From the NCBI RefSeq assembly GCF_000003605.2, contig NW_003123407.1, positions 16,032 to 44,259 of the forward strand: 28,228 nt of DNA. Reading direction: 5' to 3'. Shown in pieces: positions 20,961 to 28,228 of the stretch. This stretch comes from Saccoglossus kowalevskii (taxonomy: Eukaryota; Hemichordata; Enteropneusta; Harrimaniidae). How positions within the stretch are numbered: the stretch's first letter is position 1; each line of letters begins with the position of its first letter. The translations under genes were made by a program, and so were the position numbers. The notes beneath the pieces were generated by a model, which worked only from the letters and a program-made list of their open reading frames with translations, was not told where the DNA came from and made no database searches.

Positions 20961-21550
20961 TAATCGTTAAAAGACTTAAAAGAAATAAAGATAAATAGAA
21001 AATAAAATGTGTATATGCTTGATATGAACGCTCCTGGGTATCTTATTAAGCAGCATTCGCACTGACTTCATTGAAATTTTGGTGCTGGAGTTCTTGGAAA
21101 AGACATGGTCCCTATTTATTCGGGGGACATTTAGATAACCAGAAGAATTCCCGGTACTGCAAAGAATACTCAAACAGAGTAAACTGATTATATTGACTTG
21201 TACGCATTTTTGTGGTAATCTTATTATTGTACATTTGGGTGATGTCACGGCTAAAGAATATTCGTAATTTAGTCACTGACTTTCAGGGCCCCATTGCACA
21301 GAATATTGCATCGGAAAATGGCTTCTGGCTGTGTATGACTTTAAGTCGTTCTTTTCCCTGCATGAATCAATCAAATTTGTATGTGACTTTTGTATGTGAC
21401 CCCCCCCCCCCCATCAATGTAATACGGTGATTAGAAGATGGTAATCCCCATTCTTTTATTTCAGTCATTATTTTCATGCATATTATTCGTGTGATGGCCA
21501 ACACTTCTGGCTTCCCTAATGGCCCGCTATGTCACGGGTTTCGGCAACTT
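20961..21550. other. Intergenic, poly-C tract, no gene seen
   Basis: A 13-base C run lies at 21400-21412, right after a tandem doubling of TTTTGTATGTGAC. Short frames on both strands (20976-21248 minus, 21212-21430 plus) show no domain. The CAGGGCCCCATTG word at 21286 recurs at 25335, next to R2 copy 2. Confidence 0.5.
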
Positions 21551-22028
21551 GGAACATGCTGTTTTATTAATTTCACTAAAGACGACTTCAACTCCCTGGG
21601 CCTAATGTTACGGGCAGCGACTTCTTAACCAGGAAAAGTCGTGAATTATTTACTGGTCAAATGTGTCATAACCTTTTTTTATTTAGTGTTGCAAAATTTT
21701 CTGAAAGGACAAATTGTGTATTTGTATAATCGTTACTTATCATATTTTGATAAATAACGAACCTGGTTCATCTCATTCAATGTAGTACGTTGCTAATTGA
21801 TCGAATAGTTGTTGACCTGTTCTGGTGTTGAATAGCCCTCGTTTCACTTTGATATTCGGCGAAATGAGCCAAAGGGCTTCCCGGTTAATCACTTAAAACG
21901 TAGAACATAGTAGTACTTGAGACATACTGTTTTATTTGAAGGACTATTTTCTCACTAAAGACGACCTCCACACCCTGGGCCTAATTGTTACGGGCAGCGA
22001 TTTCTTAACCAGGAAAATTCGTGAATTG
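21551..22028 (+). repeat. Repeat mosaic B-A-B' (family R3)
   Basis: Module B (21551-21648) recurs as B' (21923-22028): CACTAAAGACGAC, CCTGGGCCTAAT, TTACGGGCAGCGA and TTCTTAACCAGGAAAA are shared. Module A (21722-21917) lies between them and recurs alone at 22931-23121. The spacing between B and B' is about 375-380 bases, as in a partial tandem duplication. Confidence 0.75.
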
Positions 22029-22930
22029 TGCGTTAACAGTAATTATCCTATGCTTAGATAATATTTATAGCGCTGTTCTCTAATCTGTATTGCACGTGCT
22101 ATGAGTCAGGCGCTGTTCATATTTTGTTTATATAATTCATTATAAATATCTCAAGTGAGTATTATGTTCAGATTGTATTACTTATTTTTTTTATAAAATT
22201 CAAAGTTAGTTTTATATATTGGTAATGCAACCAGATGGCGATAAATTTGGGGAAATTAACTAGTAGGCTGGGGGGCCTCAGCCTGATACCGGCGAATAAA
22301 TACAATGTTATTGGAATTCATTATAATTATCTCAAAGTATGTCAAGGCTGTATTATTCAGTATGAAATTTAGTGTCGAGTATGAATATGATATTGATTCA
22401 AATTTTAAATACATTTGCATATCGAACACCGCTTTGGCTTCACCGCTTGCATGTAATGAATATTGTTGAAAAATGAATGCCAATCGATTGTTGGTCATTT
22501 TCCATATTGCATTTTCAGGTTGTGTATATAACGTTCGCCAACCTAATCGTACTACCTGGAACAGACAAGCTGGGTGAAACAAGGGTTAAAAAATCGCCAT
22601 GGAACACTAAGCATCCACCCCCCCGAGAAACCACGTGATACATGTTTACGTCACAACTAAACTAATCATTACCCTAGAGTTCATGCCTGCCCAGGACGTG
22701 TTATCCACGTGTTCTGTCGCTCTGTGTTTTATTCCTTTTATTTCTAAATTCTGGCTGTAATTTGTAAATTACAGTTCTATACATCTTCTTGACTTGTGAA
22801 CAGTAGCACTTTTAATCAGAAGGGGAACATTTTCGGAAAGGAAAAAATGGTGTTATTTGTGTTTTCTACTTCGTGCAAAGGTCAGTACAACGTGTCAATG
22901 ACGTCACTCATTTCCATACCGTATTTCTTT
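22029..22930. other. Intergenic, no supported gene
   Basis: A 108-codon minus frame (22256-22582) has no recognisable domain and lies over AT-rich sequence. A weak ~60-base internal repeat (AATTCATTATAA, ATCTCAA, TTGTATTA words) occurs at about 22133-22185 and 22315-22360. A CTCF-like core in plus orientation (ACCAGATGGCGAT) lies at 22228-22243. Confidence 0.45.
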
Positions 22931-23121
22931 TCATATAATCGTTTCTTATAATATTTTAATAAAAAAACGAACCTGATTCATCTCATTCAATGTACGTTGA
23001 TCGAATAAATGTTAACGTGTTCTCGGGTTGAATGATTCTTGTTTCACTTTGATATTCGGCGAAATTAGCCCGAGGGCTTCCCAGAAAATCACTCAAAACT
23101 CCGTAGAACATCGTAGTACCG
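22931..23121 (+). repeat. Family R3, second copy of module A
   Basis: Same-orientation match to 21722-21917. Shared blocks include CGAACCTG, TTCATCTCATTCAATGTA, TTTCACTTTGATATTCGGCG, GAGGGCTTCCC-like sequence and GTAGTAC at the end, with small indels. It lacks an adjacent module B. Confidence 0.75.
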
Positions 23122-25142
23122 TGGCGGTCGTCGATCGGCAGTAGTTGGGACAAATCATGTACGAGTCTGATTACTAAAAATAAGTTAGTAGTTTACATGT
23201 GAGTGTCTCAAAGACTGAAATAGACAGACATATGACCCCGGCATATGACCCACAATTATAACATACGTGAAGAAGCATTAATACCTTCATGAGCGTGTAT
23301 TTGACGAGACCTTGTCAATTCAGGAGGTGTTTCACACTTGCTAAAGCTTATAACAGGTGTGAAGAAATCATTACTTTATGTTCAGGCCTGTATTTGACAG
23401 GACCTTTTATTATATTATAATAGACAGACATAATACAATATATGTATCGTAAAATGCACGTATTCTCCAATCCTTTCAAATGTCAATTTCAAAAATAAAC
23501 GTCCGTCGGTTTATATACTAGCGCTTCGGGAGATGAATGTGGGGATTCCTCGAGAATATAAAGTCGATGCAGCAGGAAGAGTACTGATAATGCTCATCTG
23601 GGCTTCTTAACATCAACTCTGTCGCTGAGACTATAATATAAAGGTCACAGGACATGGAATGAGACCACGATACTTTATCTGATCATATCAGTAGACATAG
23701 TAGCAACAGAGGTCAGATCACAATACAGGACGGTCAGGTTATAACAGCAAATCATTTTGATTGGTCGATAATCACCGGGTAGACTGCATTTGTCCGACCC
23801 TTCACCCCATCTACACGGTTGCAATGTATGCAACGTAAGCTATGTTATTGTATCGGAATGAGGAAAATGGTACTCGAGAGTTCTTTTAAAATGTATATAT
23901 TGTGCTGTTATGTTTCAGTACCGTAGAATAAATTCCTATTTTAAAGACATATTTCGTAGTAGTGGCCATTTCTCTGAAATCGATCATATAATTAACGTAG
24001 CACACATATTTGACATTCCGCCTAGAGCCCCTGATAGCCCCAGGGATCGCTTGACAAAACTAGGTTTCTATCAGGGGGAAAATCTTCTCCACAGGGTTCT
24101 CCACACGTGTCAGGGGGAAACTCGTCTCGTCTCTCTATCTCGTCCCCTTGAGGTACGGGATCGGGAATGTCACTTAAGCTTTACAGTCAAATAAGACACA
24201 CACAACGAAATACGTTTCAGCTCTCGTCTTAGTCGGTCTGTTGGAGCACTCTATAAGACACAGCGCCCTGGGGAAAAGTCCCCAAGACTTTCACAAGGCT
24301 GAACCAAGACTCGCCCAAGACTGGACTGCCTCAAGGCTCGCCCCAGGACTCGACTCTCCAGGACTGCACTCTCCCTACTGCGTCTATCGTGCTGTGCTCC
24401 CCAAGACCAACTCAAACTCTCTTTATTCATTTTCAAAACTCTAACCAATTACAAAGCAGTAAAAAGACTCTAAGGCGTAACCTTCAATCATAAAGCCAAT
24501 CACACTAAGTACTGAATACGTCATATCTTTTGATTAATCGTTCACTACATTAATAACTACGGATATAAACTGTCAAAATGAGTAGCCTAAAAAGCGGCGG
24601 TTATCTGGTAATTAGTTCCAAATCACTGAGCCAAGTTCCGTCCAAAACTTCAAATAGACCTAAACGATGACGGACATAACACAGCAATTCGCTCGTAATC
24701 AACTAATTAAGTCGGTTAACAGATACGCAAAAACAAATTCATGACATTTCAATAGATGACGCCCTCTGGAGACATGGGCCATCTATATCCACTTGCAAGT
24801 GATTTTAATGTACGACGTCGGTATACCATCACAAATTAACACTAATGAAACAGAAATAAAATCAGAGAAAACAGATCAATAGTTAAAACTACTGCCGCTT
24901 TAAAAAACGCTCCTTATATTTATGGCTTGCAGACTTTAGTACGCTATACCTGAATACGTGTGAACACGAGTCATGGACGTTTGAAACGGTATTGTCGTTA
25001 TTGTTATAAAATTTGAATATTGAAATTGTGGAAGGTAAACACTAAACTCAAAGATGGATAATAATTGTTTTTTTGGTCTAAACATGGTTTATCCAGAAAG
25101 CTAGTGATTGAGACTGAGGTCATGTAAAGCATGTGTGACCCA
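23122..25142. other. Intergenic, low-complexity patches, no supported gene
   Basis: A 94-codon plus frame (23910-24194) has no recognised domain and runs into a patch where TATCAGGGGGAAAATCTTCTC-like and TGTCAGGGGGAAACTCGTCTC-like words are repeated (about 24069-24130). Sequence at 24270-24420 is a degenerate CAAGACT / GGACT-rich repeat, so the frames there (24241-24444 plus, 24251-24448 minus) mirror composition. A TATA-like ATAATATAAAGG at 23634 has no gene after it. A CTCF-like core (minus) lies at 24754-24772. Confidence 0.45.
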
Positions 25143-25365
25143 AAGTATGGTCAACTGGAATTCAAATATGATGTCTTCGATATCGAAACCAATTCGACCT
25201 GTCCTGTGATAATAGCCATATATAGGGCTATAGTTGTTTTGCTACATGCTACATACCACCAACATGTGATTATATTGTATCGTCATTATATCGATAATGT
25301 AGAAAGAGTCGATTTTCTAAACTGTTAATTTAGGCAGGGCCCCATTGATGGATCGTAAGACTGGG
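25143..25365 (+). repeat. Dispersed repeat family R2, copy 2
   Basis: Partner of 20765-20960, in the same orientation and somewhat longer. It ends near a CAGGGCCCCATTG word also seen at 21286. The 65-codon frame at 25131-25328 is part of this repeat. Confidence 0.6.
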
Positions 25366-27329
25366 AGTGGGTTCAATCATGATCGCACGCCCGCAATTTA
25401 CATTATTTGTATATTTATACAATAACTGTGAATACAGCTTGTTCTTTTGAGGAAAAATAAGAGTAAATAAAAAATCGCGTATGATTTATGCGAGTCTGTC
25501 TCCCAAGTTTAGCGTCTGGGGTCGAGGTTTATTTGTATCTTCTTACACCGTCAACGGGCGTACCAGCGTTGATGAAATTATAGAACTCAAGGCTTTGAGA
25601 ACACGTCGTCCCCATTTATTGGTTGATTCATTTGGCTTGCATTTAGACGGTCTCACTCGAATCCCCGTTACAATGTGTTATACAGTAAATAATGCACGAA
25701 GACAGTACGGCGATTGTATCGTCAACCGCATACTCTTAGTATGACTATTAAGGGGGAGGGGTAGTTTTGTTCTACTGGAATGTATTAGGACAAGATGGAG
25801 ATTTATTAGTATCAGCGACTCCGATAAGACGATAGGTAATCAAATAGCGTAGCACTGACATGCTTTATAGTGTATTGATATCGGGTACATAAACGAGAAA
25901 ATGATTCTCAATTCCTAGAATAGCGTAATTACATCCTTTTCTTTGAATTTGATAAGCTATTTATACATTCTATAAACACACACACATAAATAGAGTGCAT
26001 CACACAACGTTTTGGTAATTTTACCACATTTTATATGTATGTATAATGTGATCGTACATATTCTATATGTTTGAATGTCACTTTCGAAAATTCATTAAAT
26101 GATCACCAGTTTTAGCCATGTGACTTACAATCAAAAGTTATTAAACTTGTAACAACTTTAAGTTTAAAATCATAAAAGTGCCGATTTCTCGGTGTTCGAT
26201 TTCTGGCAATTGCCGTTGACCTAATTTTAAATGGCGTTTCAGTGAGTAGGGCTACGATGTCGCCGTTTGGCTTTTCGTACTCTCGAATATGTTGGCTTCG
26301 TATCCGTATTTACATTTTTGCGAAATTCTATCGCGTAGTTTCACAAACCTCGCGCAAACCACCGGTATACACTAACTTCAACACCAAAAAACGTGCTTGA
26401 AATTTTCCATTTTCGGAGAGGAAAAAAAACTTAATTTAAAAAATAGAAATACGGATTTAAACTTCATGACCCTTGCTTCAAAACAGTGTAAATTTTTCAT
26501 GCCAAAAAACTATCTCGCTACCTTAAACATAGGAGTCAATTTTTCTCCTAGATCCCGCTTTATGCGTGAAATCGAGCGTAAAATAGGAGAAATCAAGATC
26601 AAAGCGTTGTAGTGGCGTCAAATTATCGCGTGGAATTCGACAAACGCAAACCTTATTATTCTATGATATATAAATATTTGATGAAGTAAGGGTATTCCAA
26701 TACTGGGATTGGCATTTCGATATTGAGAAACAATTAAAATTCAAGTTTAAAATCAAATCGATTTTCGCGGCAGACTTTCGAACAGCATCTTTCAGGCATT
26801 ACGGATTTATCCTGGTTTATTATAGACACATTGGTATCGGGATGGAAAAGGCTTCAACGAATGCCAAAACCAATTAACGTTATTAAAAATATATATACAA
26901 GACAAATACGACCTTCTATTTGTTTGTTTAATTAAAGCGAACCTAAATGCGGCCTTAATTTATAGTTGTGTATATTCTAAACTGTATTCGAAATAATATT
27001 GCAGTGGTTTAATTTTGTTTTAATTATAACTGTAGCTTGGATAGGCATTTGAAGTGCTTGCAATTTAACACATGGAGGCCATTCATGGAGGGGAATAAAT
27101 AACGAACGAACATATTAAACATCCGGGTACTTTTCAAAGCTATGACGTTTTAGTATCTGATCGCATTCGTATACGCCATTGTACATAGCCGTTCATGCTG
27201 CCAAGCATTGTGTACTACTAGTATAAACTCAACTTTTATATGCGCAATGTCCTTTTTAAAACTTGGGTTAGAGCCTTATGCGTTTGAACCACAGTATTCT
27301 GAGAGTGGAAGCCCGATTGCGTTAAAGTA
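25366..27329. other. Intergenic, no supported gene
   Basis: An 87-codon plus frame at 25481-25744 is GC-richer than its surroundings and reads like protein (balanced composition, several Arg and Val), but I recognise no family. Two related ~28-base words, with a shared ATCGCGT core and ACAAAC end, occur at 26321-26348 and 26617-26646. Between them lies a hairpin with a perfect 9-bp stem (TTTCTCCTA 26542-26550 with TAGGAGAAA 26584-26592). The rest is AT-rich and featureless. Confidence 0.45.
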
Positions 27330-28127
27330 CCGTACTTCCCCGATCGTAAGTCTCTCTCGAGTATGAAGCCCATCACTATATTTTTACTAGGTATTTATCG
27401 AGTTTATAAGCTCAGAGTGTTTTTACTGGTTTTTACTGGTTTACCCACGGTTACTATTAACCGTCGTTTATATTTCGAGAACTGCGAATCGCCAGTTTTT
27501 AGGGAAAAAAAAATCATCGTTTTTTCGTTGCAAACAGTGCTACAGATCGCAGTTTAACATTGCAGTAATTCACTTCCGCATTGCGATAAAAAATCACCGT
27601 CAATAATCGGAAAATTTCATCATTTTGATTGGTTAATGAAAGACATGACCTGTTAGGTCAAAGGAAGTTGTTCCAGGTCAAATCGTGCTGAAAAACCTCA
27701 TTGTGGAAAATTGCTTTGCGTCGAGAGTTTGCGTACGATCGAAAACATACCAAAACGAAGATAATGATAAATGCCTTCGTCCACTGTTTCCTCGCAGACC
27801 CTACCCATTATTTCACCGTAAATTCAGACGGTATGTAAATCGTATGTAATAAAATGTGTGTGTTTTTATGAACATGTTTGTTTCTTCATTGTAAGTGTTG
27901 TGGAAATCAATGACGCATTTTTTTTTTCAAAAAGAAGTATTATTTTCCCGAGCCCGGCGTGGTGAACGAATAATTTTTTTTGGATAATTTTTCGTTGTTA
28001 GCAAGATGGTTACAGTGTTTAACCCCAAAACAAAATCATCTTTCTGAGTTGGTCCTCGAGTATAAGCTCATCCCTTACTTTTTCCTTACGTGTTCATGCC
28101 TCCGGGCTTATGATCAGGGAAGTACGG
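27330..28127. mobile_element. Non-autonomous DNA transposon-like element with TA flanks
   Basis: The ends are inverted copies: CCGTACTTCCC then GATC and TAAG on the left (27330-27352) match the reverse complement of 28105-28127 at 20 of 23 positions. Both ends abut TA (27328-27329 and 28128-28129), as in Tc1/mariner-superfamily target duplications. Inside the ends are further related words: CTCGAGTATGAAGCCCATC near 27355 and CTCGAGTATAAGCTCATCC near 28054, in direct orientation. The 798-bp interior has no transposase (only a 64-codon frame), so it would need a helper in trans. Superfamily is inferred from the TA flank only. Confidence 0.7.
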
Positions 28128-28228
28128 TATACTGTGAAGATTCAGATCAGTCCAGTGTGAGTGATGAGAGTATATCGTCGACGATGCCCCTTGTTCGGAT
28201 GATAGTTTTATTTCAAGTTACACGGAAG

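Noticed and set aside
23630-23650. TATA-like ATAATATAAAGG as a promoter of a plus-strand gene
   Set aside because: No supported coding sequence follows within reach; such words are common in AT-rich DNA.
24241-24448. Opposed 65-67 codon frames on both strands
   Set aside because: Both come from the degenerate CAAGACT/GGACT-rich low-complexity patch.
1-28228. CRISPR arrays, bacterial operons, ribosomal RNA or tRNA genes
   Set aside because: No regularly spaced short repeats, no dense co-directional ORFs, no recognisable RNA gene; spliced genes show the window is eukaryotic.

Overview
The window is eukaryotic, AT-rich DNA from an animal, most likely an invertebrate; I cannot name the species. 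The evidence is two spliced genes with clear GT-AG introns, both coding for tumour necrosis factor (TNF) superfamily ligands, set in long non-coding stretches full of decayed transposons (LINE, BEL/Pao, a TA-flanked inverted-repeat element) and dispersed repeats. Nothing bacterial or viral (operons, dense ORFs) is present.

The two supported genes lie on the minus strand, head to tail: TNFSF gene A (coding span 2557..5744, 299 aa) and TNFSF gene B (14606..19133, 303 aa). Each has six coding exons with the same intron phases (0,1,1,0,1). Each encodes a type II membrane protein: a short cytoplasmic tail, one membrane segment, a stalk, and a C-terminal TNF homology domain spread over exons 3-6. 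They are tandem paralogues: domain sequence is strongly conserved, while stalk, linker and introns have diverged. Known TNFSF biology predicts homotrimeric cell-surface or shed ligands for TNF-receptor-family proteins; the receptors cannot be read from this window.

Layout. 1-1153: an unassigned edge followed by a broken BEL/Pao gag-protease relic. 1154-2556: AT-rich flank of gene A. 2557-5744: gene A, with its probable promoter just beyond. 6106-7680: dead LINE reverse transcriptase (minus). 8262-10800: dispersed repeat pair around a three-copy ~305-bp tandem array carrying RFX X-box-like palindromes. 10801-11869: very AT-rich. 11870-12500: a coding-like, GC-richer block ending in a cysteine cluster, probably a pseudogene or transposon gene remnant. 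13011-14605: nothing identified. 14606-19133: gene B, whose introns hold a large inverted repeat and another LINE relic. 19206-27329: no supported gene; mosaic repeats, hairpins and CTCF-like motifs. 27330-28127: a non-autonomous DNA transposon-like element with terminal inverted repeats and TA flanks.

No wholly new system is evident. The most informative content is the tandem TNF ligand pair with fully resolved exon structure; the most novel-looking pieces are the TA-flanked element, the inverted repeat inside gene B, the X-box-bearing tandem array and the unassigned coding-like block near 12 kb. All alignments were done by eye; no database was searched.
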